Assembly (NCBI RefSeq): GCF_029433855.1
Contig: NZ_JAROAU010000003.1
Coordinates: 430,034-494,033, forward strand
Direction: 5' to 3'
Length of the DNA stretch: 64,000 nt
Origin: Candidatus Kosakonia sp. 282A-S69
GTDB taxonomy: Bacteria; Pseudomonadota; Gammaproteobacteria; Enterobacterales; Enterobacteriaceae
Made by a program: the position numbers and the translations under genes. A model generated the notes under the pieces. The model had not been told where the DNA came from. It searched no databases and saw only the letters and a program-made list of their open reading frames with translations. Positions 18,883 through 28,898 of this stretch are shown in pieces (the stretch's first letter is position 1; every line of letters begins with the position of its first letter).

Positions 18883-19758
18883 ATGAACAGTGGCTATCTG
18901 CATTTTCCGGATTTTGATCCGGTGATTTTCTCCATCGGACCCGTCTCCCTGCACTGGTACGGTCTGATGTATCTGGTCGGTTTTGTTTTTGCTATGTGGC
19001 TGGCTACCCGCCGGGCTAATCGCCCTGGCAGCGGCTGGACGAAAAACGAAGTTGAAAACCTGCTCTACGCAGGCTTCCTCGGCGTGTTCCTCGGTGGTCG
19101 TCTCGGCTACGTGCTGTTCTACAATTTCCCGCTCTTCCTCGATGATCCGCTCTATCTCTTCCGCGTATGGGACGGCGGCATGTCTTTCCACGGCGGCTTA
19201 ATCGGCGTGATCGTGGTGATGATCATCTTCGCTAAACGCACCAAACGCAGCTTTTTCCAGGTCGCCGACTTTATCGCGCCACTGATCCCGTTTGGCCTCG
19301 GCGCGGGTCGCCTGGGGAACTTTATTAACGGCGAGCTCTGGGGCCGTGTCGATCCCTCTTTTAAATACACCATGCTATTCCCTGGCTCGCGCGCGGAAGA
19401 TATGGCGCTGCTGCCTTCTCATCCGGAGTGGCAGTCAATTTTTGATACCTACGGCGTGCTGCCACGCCACATGTCCCAGCTCTACGAGCTGGCGCTGGAA
19501 GGCGTGGTGCTGTTTATCATCCTGAATCTCTTTATTCGTAAACCTCGCCCGACCGGCGCGGTCTCCGGCCTGTTCCTGATTGGCTACGGCGCGTTCCGTA
19601 TCATCGTTGAGTTTTTCCGCCAGCCCGACGCGCAGTTTACCGGCGAGTGGGTGCAGTACATCAGCATGGGGCAGATCCTCTCCATCCCGATGATTATTGC
19701 TGGCGCCATCATGATGATCTGGGCGTACCGCCATCGTTCGCCGCAACACGTTTCCTGA
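18883..19758 (+). CDS. lgt: Lgt, prolipoprotein diacylglyceryl transferase
   Basis: Lgt moves the diacylglyceryl group of phosphatidylglycerol to the lipobox cysteine of prolipoproteins, the first and essential step of lipoprotein maturation. The 291-residue protein has seven membrane segments, the HGGL motif in [11 protein letters not shown] and the Lgt signature [16 protein letters not shown]. Its products here would include MltA, NlpD, YgdI and YgdR. thyA starts 6 bases after its stop, as in K-12. Confidence 0.97.
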   Translation: MNSGYLHFPDFDPVIFSIGPVSLHWYGLMYLVGFVFAMWLATRRANRPGSGWTKNEVENLLYAGFLGVFLGGRLGYVLFYNFPLFLDDPLYLFRVWDGGMSFHGGLIGVIVVMIIFAKRTKRSFFQVADFIAPLIPFGLGAGRLGNFINGELWGRVDPSFKYTMLFPGSRAEDMALLPSHPEWQSIFDTYGVLPRHMSQLYELALEGVVLFIILNLFIRKPRPTGAVSGLFLIGYGAFRIIVEFFRQPDAQFTGEWVQYISMGQILSIPMIIAGAIMMIWAYRHRSPQHVS

Positions 19759-19764
19759 GGAACC

Positions 19765-20559
19765 ATGAAACAGTATTTAGAGTTGATGCAAAAGGTGCTT
19801 AACGAAGGCACCCCGAAAAATGACCGCACCGGGACAGGCACGCTGTCTATTTTTGGCCATCAGATGCGTTTTAATCTGCAGGACGGCTTCCCGCTGGTGA
19901 CCACCAAGCGCTGCCATTTGCGTTCAATTATTCATGAGCTGCTGTGGTTCCTGCAGGGCGATACCAACATTGGCTACCTGCGTGAGAACAAGGTCTCCAT
20001 CTGGGACGAGTGGGCCGACGAAAAGGGTGACCTGGGCCCGGTTTACGGCAAACAGTGGCGCGCCTGGCCGACGCCGGATGGCCGCCATATCGATCAGATT
20101 TCAACGGTCATTGAGCAGTTGAAAAACGATCCGGACTCGCGCCGCATTATCGTCTCGGCGTGGAACGTCGGTGAACTGGACAAAATGGCGCTGGCCCCGT
20201 GCCACGCTTTCTTCCAGTTCTATGTGGCAGATGGCAAGCTCTCTTGCCAGCTCTACCAGCGTTCGTGCGACGTCTTCCTCGGCCTGCCGTTCAATATCGC
20301 CAGCTACGCGTTGCTGGTACACATGATGGCGCAGCAGTGCGATCTTGAGCCGGGTGACTTTGTCTGGACCGGTGGCGATACGCACCTCTACAGCAACCAT
20401 CTCGAGCAGGCGCGCTTGCAGCTGAGCCGTGAACCGCGTGCGTTACCGAAACTGGTGATCAAGCGTAAACCCGCGTCGCTGTTTGATTACCGTTTCGAAG
20501 ACTTCGAGATTGAAGGCTACGATCCGCACCCTGCGATCAAAGCGCCGGTCGCTATCTGA
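19765..20559 (+). CDS. thyA: ThyA, thymidylate synthase
   Basis: ThyA makes dTMP from dUMP using methylene-tetrahydrofolate. The 264 residues equal K-12 ThyA. The nucleophile is C146 in LAPCHAFFQ, the dUMP-binding arginines lie in DSRRII and [13 protein letters not shown], and [13 protein letters not shown] closes the protein. It is in an operon with lgt and is partly dependent on lgt transcription in K-12. A strong terminator follows. Confidence 0.98.
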   Translation: MKQYLELMQKVLNEGTPKNDRTGTGTLSIFGHQMRFNLQDGFPLVTTKRCHLRSIIHELLWFLQGDTNIGYLRENKVSIWDEWADEKGDLGPVYGKQWRAWPTPDGRHIDQISTVIEQLKNDPDSRRIIVSAWNVGELDKMALAPCHAFFQFYVADGKLSCQLYQRSCDVFLGLPFNIASYALLVHMMAQQCDLEPGDFVWTGGDTHLYSNHLEQARLQLSREPRALPKLVIKRKPASLFDYRFEDFEIEGYDPHPAIKAPVAI

Positions 20560-20577
20560 CCTCGCTCAGCCTGACAC

Positions 20578-20606
20578 AACCGGCGCGCTAACGTGCCGGT
20601 TTTTTT
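20578..20606 (+). terminator. Terminator after thyA
   Basis: A 10-base stem (AACCGGCGCG with CGTGCCGGTT, one G-T pair) with a CTAA loop is followed by seven T residues. Confidence 0.92.
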
Positions 20607-20742
20607 GCCTACAAACCGCTTTTTCGGCGCAGCTTCCAGCCTCGATGTAACCCGCTGCAACCGCTGCTTTTCCTTGCGTAACGTCTCGTAAACCTGCGTT
20701 TTCTCCCTCGACGAATATCTCTCCCGGCGACAGACTGCCGCC

Positions 20743-21204
20743 ATGAAAAAAGAAGATGGTTTTACGCTGATTGAAACCCTCGTTGCCGTGGCGCTGATCG
20801 CCATCCTCAGTGCAGCGGGGATTTCCGGCTGGCAGAGCTGGCAAGCGCAGCAGCGGCTGTGGCAAACCGCGCTGCAGGCGCGCCATTTCCTTGAGCGCTT
20901 GCGGGAAGAGGCCAACTGGCATAACCAATCGCAGGTTGTTTACAGCGTGCGGGAAGGGGAGCGGTGGTGTTTGCTGAATATACCGGCGGCACGTTGCTCA
21001 GCAGAGCAGGCGTTAACGATGCACCCGGCCTGGCCGGATGTCGCGCTGGCTGATGTTACGCCGTCGCTCGGCTTTTATGGTTTACGCAATACCGCCTGGC
21101 CGGGGCATATCCGCCTGCGCAACAGTGCCGGGGAGTGGCGAGTGGTGGTCTCCGCATGGGGAAGGATCAGAATGTGTCAGCCTGGGGGAGGGAGTGTATG
21201 TTAA
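20743..21204 (+). CDS. ppdA: PpdA, minor type IV pilin-like protein
   Basis: This 153-residue prepilin has the leader MKKEDG cut before F, then FTLIETLVAVALIAILSAAG with the conserved Glu at mature position 5, and a single N-terminal hydrophobic helix. It resembles GspH/FimT-type minor pseudopilins. It is first of a four-gene set with ppdB, ygdB and ppdC, thought to prime pilus or pseudopilus assembly at the inner membrane. The start of ppdB falls inside the last codons of ppdA. Confidence 0.93.
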   Translation: MKKEDGFTLIETLVAVALIAILSAAGISGWQSWQAQQRLWQTALQARHFLERLREEANWHNQSQVVYSVREGERWCLLNIPAARCSAEQALTMHPAWPDVALADVTPSLGFYGLRNTAWPGHIRLRNSAGEWRVVVSAWGRIRMCQPGGGSVC

Positions 21205-21761
21205 AAGGTCAGCGCGGCTTTTCCTTGCTGGAGACGCTGCTGGCGATGGCCATCGGTAGCGTGCTGCTGCTTGCTTCCGCCCGCTTTCTGCCCGGTCTAC
21301 AGACTGCCCTTATGCAACACACCCGGCTGCAGACCATCGAAGATGACCTCTGGCAGCGGCTGCGGGCTGTCGCTAAACACATGCAGCGCGCAGGTTACTG
21401 CCGCGGAAGCTGTAGCGGTCAGCCGCTTTTTATCAGCGCCAAAGGGGAGTGCGTCATTGCACAGTGGGATGCTAACAGCAACGGTCATTGGGAGAGCGCA
21501 CCCAGTAATGATGCGGAACAAACGGCCTTTCGCCTGCAAAATGGCGCACTGGAAACGCTACGCGGCGCGACCTCCTGCGCCGGGCGGGGATGGGAGAAAG
21601 TCACCGATCCGGCGCAGATGCGCGTAGAGCGCTTTAGCGTGACTCAACGCCAGATGGCAGGCTTTGCGCCACAGCTCACGATTCTGCTTACCGCCAGCCT
21701 GCCGGGCGCAACTGAGAAAACGGTGAGCGGCGAGCTAACCGTCAGCGGGTATAACCTGTGA
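21198..21761 (+). CDS. ppdB: PpdB, minor type IV pilin-like protein
   Basis: This 187-residue GspJ/PilW-type minor prepilin has the leader MLKGQRG and FSLLETLLAMAIG with Glu5. The start at 21198 overlaps ppdA by 7 bases, has GGGAGG before it and gives exactly the K-12 length; the longer in-frame start at 21135 was rejected. The mature part contains several cysteines (CRGSCSG, CAGRG) that likely form disulfides in the periplasm. Confidence 0.93.
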   Translation: MLKGQRGFSLLETLLAMAIGSVLLLASARFLPGLQTALMQHTRLQTIEDDLWQRLRAVAKHMQRAGYCRGSCSGQPLFISAKGECVIAQWDANSNGHWESAPSNDAEQTAFRLQNGALETLRGATSCAGRGWEKVTDPAQMRVERFSVTQRQMAGFAPQLTILLTASLPGATEKTVSGELTVSGYNL

Positions 21762-22165
21762 ATCGGCAGCTTGGCGTATCTTCCCTGGCACTGGTGCTTC
21801 TGTTGCTGCTGCTGGGTAGCCTGATGCTTAACGGTCTCAACCAACAGCTGACCAGCCATATATGGCGGGTCAATCGTGAAAGGCAGGGAATACTCAGCAC
21901 CGCAGAGGTTTCATCGGCGATGGAGTTAGCGCGCCACAGGCGATGGCCGTCAGAGCCTGCATTACAGTGCCTGCAGCCTGCAGCAGAGGGCGTGCGAAGC
22001 TGCCTGCGTATTTTCGCCGACGGCTCAGCCCTGCTGATCGTCGCCAGCGCAGAAGCCGCGTTATGGCGGCTTGGGCGGGTAGAGGGTGAGCTGGTTCGCT
22101 TCTCGCCACACGGCTGGAGCGATTTCTGCCCGCTTACGGAGAGCGCATTATGTCAACTTCCCTGA
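21758..22165 (+). CDS. ygdB: YgdB, GspK/PilX-like minor pilin
   Basis: This 135-residue protein (DUF2509) starts at a GTG overlapping the ppdB stop by 4 bases. Its N-terminus MNRQLG-VSSLALVLLLLLLG looks like a prepilin but lacks Glu at mature position 5. That absence is the hallmark of the GspK/PilX class, which caps the tip of the minor pilin complex. The gene overlaps the next one, ppdC, by 16 bases. Confidence 0.9.
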   Translation: MNRQLGVSSLALVLLLLLLGSLMLNGLNQQLTSHIWRVNRERQGILSTAEVSSAMELARHRRWPSEPALQCLQPAAEGVRSCLRIFADGSALLIVASAEAALWRLGRVEGELVRFSPHGWSDFCPLTESALCQLP

Positions 22166-22473
22166 GTCGGGAGCGGGGTTTTAGTCTGACGGAAGTCCTG
22201 CTGGCCATAGTGTTGATGGTAATGGTGGTCACTGCTCTTGGCGGGTATCATCGCGCCTTGTCCAGCGGGTTTTCAGCCACCAGCCAGTGGCGGCAGCTCT
22301 GGCGCTATGCGTGGCAGCAGGCTCAACCTAACGCGACACCACTCCCTTCGGGCTGGCAGGTTTCGCGGGGGCAGACAACAACAGAAGGATGTGTCAGCAT
22401 CAACGTCACCGTTATCTCGCCACAGGGCAGGCAGGGGAAAATGACGCAACTTTTTTGCCCAAACAGTCAGTAG
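22150..22473 (+). CDS. ppdC: PpdC, minor type IV pilin-like protein
   Basis: This 107-residue GspI/PilV-type prepilin has the leader MSTSLSRERG and FSLTEVLLAIVLMVMVV with Glu5. It is last in the minor pilin set and overlaps ygdB, so all four are tightly coupled. recC starts 12 bases after it, so recC probably shares this transcript, as in K-12. Confidence 0.92.
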   Translation: MSTSLSRERGFSLTEVLLAIVLMVMVVTALGGYHRALSSGFSATSQWRQLWRYAWQQAQPNATPLPSGWQVSRGQTTTEGCVSINVTVISPQGRQGKMTQLFCPNSQ

Positions 22474-22485
22474 TCAGGAGCACGT

Positions 22486-25400
22486 ATGTTAAGGGTTTAT
22501 CACTCCAATCGTCTGGATGTGCTTGAAGCACTGATGGAGTTTATCGTTGAGCATGACAGGCTCGACGACCCCTTTGCGCCGGAAGTAATCATGGTGCAAA
22601 GCACCGGTATGGCGCAGTGGCTGCAGATGACCCTGGCACAAAAATTTGGTATCGCCGCCAATATCACCTTTCCGCTACCCGCGAGCTTTATCTGGGAGAT
22701 GTTCGTTACCGTTCTGGACGATATTCCCAAAGAGAGCGCGTTCAACAAACAGAGTATGAGCTGGAAGCTGATGTCGCTGCTGCCTGCACTGCTGGAGCAT
22801 GAAGATTTTGCCATGCTGCATCACTATCTCCACGATGATGATGACAAGCGTAAGCTGTTCCAGCTCTGCTCACGCGTGGCGGATCTTTACGATCAGTATC
22901 TGGTTTATCGCCCGGAGTGGCTGACGCGATGGGAGGCGGGTGAACGGGTCGACGGTCTGGACGATGCGCAGCGCTGGCAGGCGCCGCTCTGGCGCGCGTT
23001 GGTTGAGCATACCCGCGAGTTAGGTCAGCCCCACTGGCACCGCGCTAACCTTTATCAGCGCTTTATCTCCCGGCTTGAATCGGCGAAAGCGCCACCAGCC
23101 GGGCTGCCTGCCCGCGTATTTATCTGCGGCATCTCCGCGCTGCCGCCTGTCTACCTGCAAGCCCTGCAGGCGCTCGGCAAACATATTGATGTCCACCTGC
23201 TGTTTACTAACCCCTGTCGCTACTACTGGGGCGATATCAAAGACCCGGCATTTCTCGCACGGCTTGTCACCCGACGCCGCCGCCATCACCGGGATGACCG
23301 CCAGTTTCCTCTTTTCCGCGATACGCAAAGCGCGGAAGGTCTGTTCAATGGCGAAGGGGAGCAGGACGTGGGTAATCCGCTGCTGGCCTCCTGGGGCAAG
23401 CTGGGCCGCGACAACATCTTTTTGCTGGCGGGGATGGAACGCTATGAAGAGCTGGATGCCTTTGTCGACATTACGCCGGGAACGCTTCTGCAAAATTTGA
23501 AATACGACATCCTTGAGCTGCAAAACAGTGCGGTAGCCGGTGTTACGGCAGAGGAGTTTGCGCGTAGCGATAACAAGCGTCCGCTCGATCCAGAGGATCG
23601 CAGCGTCACGGTGCATATCTGCCACAGCCCGCAGCGGGAGGTGGAAGTGCTGCACGATCGTCTTTTGGCGATGCTGGAGGAGGATCCGGAACTGACGCCG
23701 CGCGATATCGTGGTGATGGTGGCGGATATCGACAGTTACAGCCCCTATATTCAGGCGGTGTTCGGCAGCGCCAGCGGCGAACGCTACATTCCCTATGCGG
23801 TATCCGACCGCCGTGCGCGTCAGGCCCACCCCGCGCTGCAAGCCTTTATCAGCCTCTTATCGCTGCCGGACAGCCGCTTCGTCTCGGAAGATGTGCTCGC
23901 CCTGCTGGATGTCCCGGTGCTGGCGGCCCGTTTCAACATTACCGAAGAGGGGCTGCGCTACCTGCGCCTGTGGGTAAACGAGTCCGGTATTCGCTGGGGG
24001 ATGGATGATGACAACGTGCGCGAGCTCGAACTGCCGCCAACCGGGCAGCACACCTGGCAGTTTGGCCTGACGCGTATGCTGCTCGGCTACGCCATGGAGA
24101 GCCGCCAGGGCGAGTGGCAGTCAATTCTTCCTTATGATGAGTCGAGCGGTTTGATTGCGGAGCTTGTTGGGCACCTGGCCTCTCTGCTGATGCAACTCAA
24201 TATCTGGCGTCAGGGTCTTGCCGAAGAGCGCCCACTCGAGGAGTGGCTACCTGTCTGCCGTGAGATGCTTAATGACTTCTTCCTGCCGGATCAGGAGACC
24301 GAAGCCGCGCTGGCGCTGATCGAGCAGCAGTGGCAGGCGATTATCGCCCAGGGCGTTGGCGCAAGCTATGGCGAAGCGATTCCGATCTCTCTGCTGCGTG
24401 ATGAGCTGGCTCAGCGCCTCGATCAGGAGCGCATCAGTCAGCGCTTCCTCGCCGGCCCGGTCAACATCTGTACGCTGATGCCGATGCGCTCGATCCCATT
24501 CAGGGTAGTTTGCCTGCTGGGGATGAACGACGGCATCTATCCGCGTACTCTTCCCCCGCTCGGTTTTGATCTGATGAGCCAGAAACCGCAGCGCGGCGAT
24601 CGTAGCCGCCGCGATGATGACCGCTACCTCTTCCTGGAGGCGCTCATCTCTGCTCAACAGCAGCTCTACATCAGCTATATAGGCCGTTCGATCCAGGATA
24701 ACAAAGAGCGTTTTCCTTCGGTGCTGGTGCAGGAGCTTGTGGACTATATCGGCCAGAGCCATCATCTGCCGGGTGATGAGGCTCTTAACTGCGATGAAAG
24801 CGAGCGGCGGGTGAAGGCGCATATCACCCATCTGCACACCCGCATGCCGTTCGACCCGGCTAACTATACGGTGGATGAGTGGCAGAGCTATGCCCGCGAC
24901 TGGCTGCCCGCCGCAAGCCTGCAGGGTGAAGAGCATTTGCCCTTTATCCAGACGCTGGAGACACCAGCGCTGGAGACGCTGGCCTTCGACCAGCTTCAAC
25001 GATTCTGGGCGCACCCGGTGCGCGCCTTCTTCCAGATGCGTCTGCGGGTGAATTTCCGCCCTGAAGAGAGCGATATTCCTGACGCTGAGCCCTTTATTCT
25101 CGATGGCCTGGATCGCTACCAGCTTAACGACGAGCTACTGAATGCGCTGGTTGAAGAGCAGGATGCGGAAAAACTGTTCCGCCGCTATCGGGCTGCGGGT
25201 GTGCTGCCGTACGGGGCGTTTGGTGAAATTGTCTGGGAGACGCAATGTAAGGAGATGCAGGCGCTGGCCAGCCGCGTTATTGAGCATCGCCAACCGGCAG
25301 ACAGCCTCGAGATCGACCTGCACTGCGCGGGCGTTCACCTGACCGGATGGCTGGCCCACGTGCAGCCGGACGGGCTGCTGCGCTGGCGTCCATCGCAGCT

Positions 25401-25857
25401 TAAGGTCTCCCAGGGGCTGCAACTTTGGCTGGAACATCTTGTCTACTGTGCCAGTGGCGGAACGGGAGAGAGCCGCCTCTTTGTGCGTAAAGATGGTCAG
25501 TGGCGTTTCCCGCCGCTGCCGCCTGAAGAGGCGCTGCGCTACCTGGCGTTAATGATCGAAGGCTACCGCGAAGGAATGGCGAAACCCTTGCTGCTATTGC
25601 CCGAAAGCGGCGGCGCATGGATAAAGGCCTGTTATGACGCAGCAAATGATGCCATGGTAAAGGACGACGAGACGTTGCAAAAAGCACAGAGCAAATTTTT
25701 GCAGGCGTATGAAGGCAACATGGTGGTCAGCGGTGAAGGTGCCGATATCTGGTATCAGCGTCTGTGGCGAACCCTGGAGCCGGAGTACTTCGCGGAGATT
25801 ACCGCACAGGCGCAACGTTTTCTGTTACCGCTTTATCGACACAATCAGCCCGCCTGA
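22486..25857 (+). CDS. recC: RecC, exonuclease V gamma subunit
   Basis: RecC (1123 residues) is the scaffold of the RecBCD helicase-nuclease that processes double-strand ends. It splits the strands with a pin and recognises Chi in a tunnel made from dead helicase-like and nuclease-like domains. The protein aligns from end to end with K-12 RecC, including MVQSTGMAQWLQM near the start and the dead-helicase block VCLLGMNDGIYPR. It is followed by ptrA, recB and recD in the order shared by enterobacteria. Confidence 0.97.
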   Translation: MLRVYHSNRLDVLEALMEFIVEHDRLDDPFAPEVIMVQSTGMAQWLQMTLAQKFGIAANITFPLPASFIWEMFVTVLDDIPKESAFNKQSMSWKLMSLLPALLEHEDFAMLHHYLHDDDDKRKLFQLCSRVADLYDQYLVYRPEWLTRWEAGERVDGLDDAQRWQAPLWRALVEHTRELGQPHWHRANLYQRFISRLESAKAPPAGLPARVFICGISALPPVYLQALQALGKHIDVHLLFTNPCRYYWGDIKDPAFLARLVTRRRRHHRDDRQFPLFRDTQSAEGLFNGEGEQDVGNPLLASWGKLGRDNIFLLAGMERYEELDAFVDITPGTLLQNLKYDILELQNSAVAGVTAEEFARSDNKRPLDPEDRSVTVHICHSPQREVEVLHDRLLAMLEEDPELTPRDIVVMVADIDSYSPYIQAVFGSASGERYIPYAVSDRRARQAHPALQAFISLLSLPDSRFVSEDVLALLDVPVLAARFNITEEGLRYLRLWVNESGIRWGMDDDNVRELELPPTGQHTWQFGLTRMLLGYAMESRQGEWQSILPYDESSGLIAELVGHLASLLMQLNIWRQGLAEERPLEEWLPVCREMLNDFFLPDQETEAALALIEQQWQAIIAQGVGASYGEAIPISLLRDELAQRLDQERISQRFLAGPVNICTLMPMRSIPFRVVCLLGMNDGIYPRTLPPLGFDLMSQKPQRGDRSRRDDDRYLFLEALISAQQQLYISYIGRSIQDNKERFPSVLVQELVDYIGQSHHLPGDEALNCDESERRVKAHITHLHTRMPFDPANYTVDEWQSYARDWLPAASLQGEEHLPFIQTLETPALETLAFDQLQRFWAHPVRAFFQMRLRVNFRPEESDIPDAEPFILDGLDRYQLNDELLNALVEEQDAEKLFRRYRAAGVLPYGAFGEIVWETQCKEMQALASRVIEHRQPADSLEIDLHCAGVHLTGWLAHVQPDGLLRWRPSQLKVSQGLQLWLEHLVYCASGGTGESRLFVRKDGQWRFPPLPPEEALRYLALMIEGYREGMAKPLLLLPESGGAWIKACYDAANDAMVKDDETLQKAQSKFLQAYEGNMVVSGEGADIWYQRLWRTLEPEYFAEITAQAQRFLLPLYRHNQPA

Positions 25858-26009
25858 CGGTATAAAAATTGCGCAGAGGGGAGCCATCCCTTATTATGCG
25901 CGACGGTCACGGACTGATATAACACGCGTGCTGGCGCTGTCAGCACACATTTACCTGCTACTCCGGCGGTTATCGGGGGAGCAGGAAAAGTTAATGATGA
26001 GGTTCGTGA

Positions 26010-28898
26010 ATGCCCCGCAGCACCTGGTTAACTATCTTCGTTCTGTTTTTTGCCCTGTGGGCGCCACTCAGTCAGGCTGATACCGGCTGGCAGCCTGTGA
26101 AAGAGACTATCCGTAAGAGCGACAAAGATACGCGGCAGTATCAGGCTATCCGCCTGGATAACGGCATGGTCGTGCTGCTGGTTTCGGATGCGCAGGCTGT
26201 CAAATCCCTCTCTGCGCTGGTTGTCCCGGTCGGCTCGCTCGAAGATCCTGATAGCCACCCAGGCCTTGCTCACTATCTTGAGCATATGACGCTGATGGGG
26301 TCGAAAAAGTATCCGCAGCCAGACAGCCTTGCTGAATACCTCAAAATGCACGGCGGCAGCCATAATGCCAGCACCGCGCCTTATCGCACCGCTTACTATC
26401 TGGAAGTGGAGAACGACGCGCTGGACGGAGCCGTGGATCGCTTAGCCGATGCCATTGCCGAGCCGCTGCTGGCAAAGAAGTACGCCGAGCGGGAGCGTAA
26501 CGCGGTCAACGCAGAGCTGACCATGGCACGCACCCGTGACGGCATGCGCATGGCGCAGGTGAGTGCGGAGACCATAAACCCGGCTCACCCCGGCGCGCGC
26601 TTCTCCGGCGGCAATCTGGAAACCCTCAGCGATAAACCGGGCAGCCCGGTGCACGACGCGCTGCTGGCGTTTCGCGATAAGTACTACTCGGCAAACCTGA
26701 TGAAAGCGGTGATTTACAGCAATCGCCCGCTTAACGAGCTGGCGACGCTCGCGGTGGAGACCTATGGCCGGGTTCCCAACAAAAATATCACCCGGCCGGA
26801 GATCACCGTACCGGTGGTAACAGATGCGCAAAAAGGCATCATCATTCACTACGTGCCGGAAGTGCCGAACAAGGTACTGCGCGTTGAGTTTCGTATCGAT
26901 AACAACACGGCGGCCTTTCGCAGCAAAACCGACGAGCTGATTACCTATCTGATTGGCAACCGCAGCCCGGGCACGCTCTCGGACTGGCTGCAAAGCCAGG
27001 GGCTGGTTGAGGGCATTCGCGGTGATTCCGACCCTGTGGTCAACGGCAACAGCGGCGTACTGGCCATCTCCGCTACCCTGACGGATAAAGGGCTGGCGAA
27101 CCGCGATCGGGTTGTTGCCGCTATCTTCAGCTATCTGCAACTGCTGCGCGAAAAGGGGATCGATAAACGCTATTTCGACGAGCTGGCGCACATTCTGGAT
27201 CTCGATTTCCGCTACCCGTCGATCACCCGCGATATGGATTATGTTGAGTGGCTTGCCGACACGATGATCCGCGTACCGGTTGCTCACACCCTGGATTCCG
27301 TCAACATCGCCGACCAGTTTGACGCTAAAGCGGTGCAGGCGCGTCTTGATGAGATGACACCGCAAAACGCGCGTATCTGGTATATCAGCCCCGATGAGCC
27401 ACACAACAAAAAAGCCTACTTTGTTGATGCCCCTTATCAGGTGGAGAAAATTACTCCCGATCGCTTTGCTGCCTGGCAAAAAGATGAAGCAGGGATCGAG
27501 CTGAAATTCCCGGAGCTCAACCCCTATATCCCGGATGACTTCTCGCTGATCGCCCCGGCAAAGAGATATACGCACCCGGAGCTAATCGTTGATGAACCGA
27601 CGCTGCGCGTGGTCTATATGCCGAGCCGCTACTTCGCCAATGAACCACGCGCGGATGTCAGCGTGGTGCTGCGTAATCCGCAGGCGATGGACAGCGCAAA
27701 AAATCAGGTGCTGTTTGCCTTAAATGATTACCTGGCAGGGCTGGCGCTCGATCAGCTCAGCAACCAGGCCGCCGTCGGCGGGATAGGTTTCTCTACCAAT
27801 GCCAACAACGGGTTAATGCTGAATGCCAACGGCTATACCCAGCGCCTGCCGCAACTCTTCAGCGCCTTGCTGGAGGGGTATTTCAGCTATACGCCAACCG
27901 AGGAGCAGCTGACGCAGGCGAAATCCTGGTATAGCAGGATGATGGCCTCGGCGGAGAAGGGCAAAGCGTTTGACCAGGCGATTATGCCGGTGCAGATGAT
28001 ATCGCAGGTGCCCTACTTCCCGCGCGAAGCGCGCCGAGCGCTGCTGCCGTCGATCACCGTGCAGGACATTCTTCATTATCGCGATGCGCTGAAGCACAAT
28101 GCGCGCCCGGAGTTCCTGGTGGTGGGCAACCTGAGCGAAGAGCAGGCGAAAGATCTGGCCCGCAACGTGCAAAAACAGCTTGGTACCCGCGGTAACGAAT
28201 GGTGTCGCAACAAAGACGTGCTGGTGGATAAAAAGCAGAACGTCATGTTTGAGAAAGCGGGCAACAGCACCGATTCCGCGCTGGCTGCCGTTTTTGTGCC
28301 GACCGGTTTCGATGAGTACAGCAGCTCGGCTTACAGCGCGATGCTCGGGCAAATTGTGCAGCCGTGGTTCTACAACCAGCTGCGTACCGAAGAGCAGCTC
28401 GGTTATGCCGTCTTTGCTTTTCCAGTCAATGTGGGACGCCAGTGGGGAATGGGCTTTCTGTTGCAGAGCAATGAGAAGCAGCCCGCCTGGCTCTGGGAGC
28501 GTTATAAAGCCTTCTTCCCGACTGCTGAAGCGCGCCTGCGCGCGATGAAGCCGGAGGAGTTTGCGCAGATCCAGCAGGGCGTCATTGCGCAAATGCTGCA
28601 AGCGCCGCAGACATTAGGCGAGGAGGCTTCCAAATTGAGCAAAGATTTCGATCGCGGCAATATGCGCTTCGATTCACGTGATAAAGTAGTGGCCCAAATA
28701 AAAGCGCTGACGCCGCAAAAGCTTGCGGACTTCTTCCATCAGGCGGTGGTTGAGCCGCAAGGTATGGCGATACTGTCACAGATCTCCGGAAGCCAGAGCG
28801 GAAAAGCCGACTACGCGCGCCCTGACGGCTGGAAGGTCTGGAAGGACGCCAGCGCTTTGCAGCAATCCTTACCCTTGATGAGCGAGAAAAATGAGTGA
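26010..28898 (+). CDS. ptrA: PtrA, protease III (pitrilysin)
   Basis: PtrA is a periplasmic zinc metallopeptidase of family M16 that degrades small proteins and peptides. The 962 residues equal the K-12 length. A signal peptide covers about residues 1-23 (ending APLSQA). The inverted zinc motif is H88-Y-L-E91-H92 with the distal glutamate in ERNAVNAEL. The embedding of this protease gene between recC and recB is conserved but has no known functional reason. It overlaps recB by 8 bases. Confidence 0.97.
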   Translation: MPRSTWLTIFVLFFALWAPLSQADTGWQPVKETIRKSDKDTRQYQAIRLDNGMVVLLVSDAQAVKSLSALVVPVGSLEDPDSHPGLAHYLEHMTLMGSKKYPQPDSLAEYLKMHGGSHNASTAPYRTAYYLEVENDALDGAVDRLADAIAEPLLAKKYAERERNAVNAELTMARTRDGMRMAQVSAETINPAHPGARFSGGNLETLSDKPGSPVHDALLAFRDKYYSANLMKAVIYSNRPLNELATLAVETYGRVPNKNITRPEITVPVVTDAQKGIIIHYVPEVPNKVLRVEFRIDNNTAAFRSKTDELITYLIGNRSPGTLSDWLQSQGLVEGIRGDSDPVVNGNSGVLAISATLTDKGLANRDRVVAAIFSYLQLLREKGIDKRYFDELAHILDLDFRYPSITRDMDYVEWLADTMIRVPVAHTLDSVNIADQFDAKAVQARLDEMTPQNARIWYISPDEPHNKKAYFVDAPYQVEKITPDRFAAWQKDEAGIELKFPELNPYIPDDFSLIAPAKRYTHPELIVDEPTLRVVYMPSRYFANEPRADVSVVLRNPQAMDSAKNQVLFALNDYLAGLALDQLSNQAAVGGIGFSTNANNGLMLNANGYTQRLPQLFSALLEGYFSYTPTEEQLTQAKSWYSRMMASAEKGKAFDQAIMPVQMISQVPYFPREARRALLPSITVQDILHYRDALKHNARPEFLVVGNLSEEQAKDLARNVQKQLGTRGNEWCRNKDVLVDKKQNVMFEKAGNSTDSALAAVFVPTGFDEYSSSAYSAMLGQIVQPWFYNQLRTEEQLGYAVFAFPVNVGRQWGMGFLLQSNEKQPAWLWERYKAFFPTAEARLRAMKPEEFAQIQQGVIAQMLQAPQTLGEEASKLSKDFDRGNMRFDSRDKVVAQIKALTPQKLADFFHQAVVEPQGMAILSQISGSQSGKADYARPDGWKVWKDASALQQSLPLMSEKNE

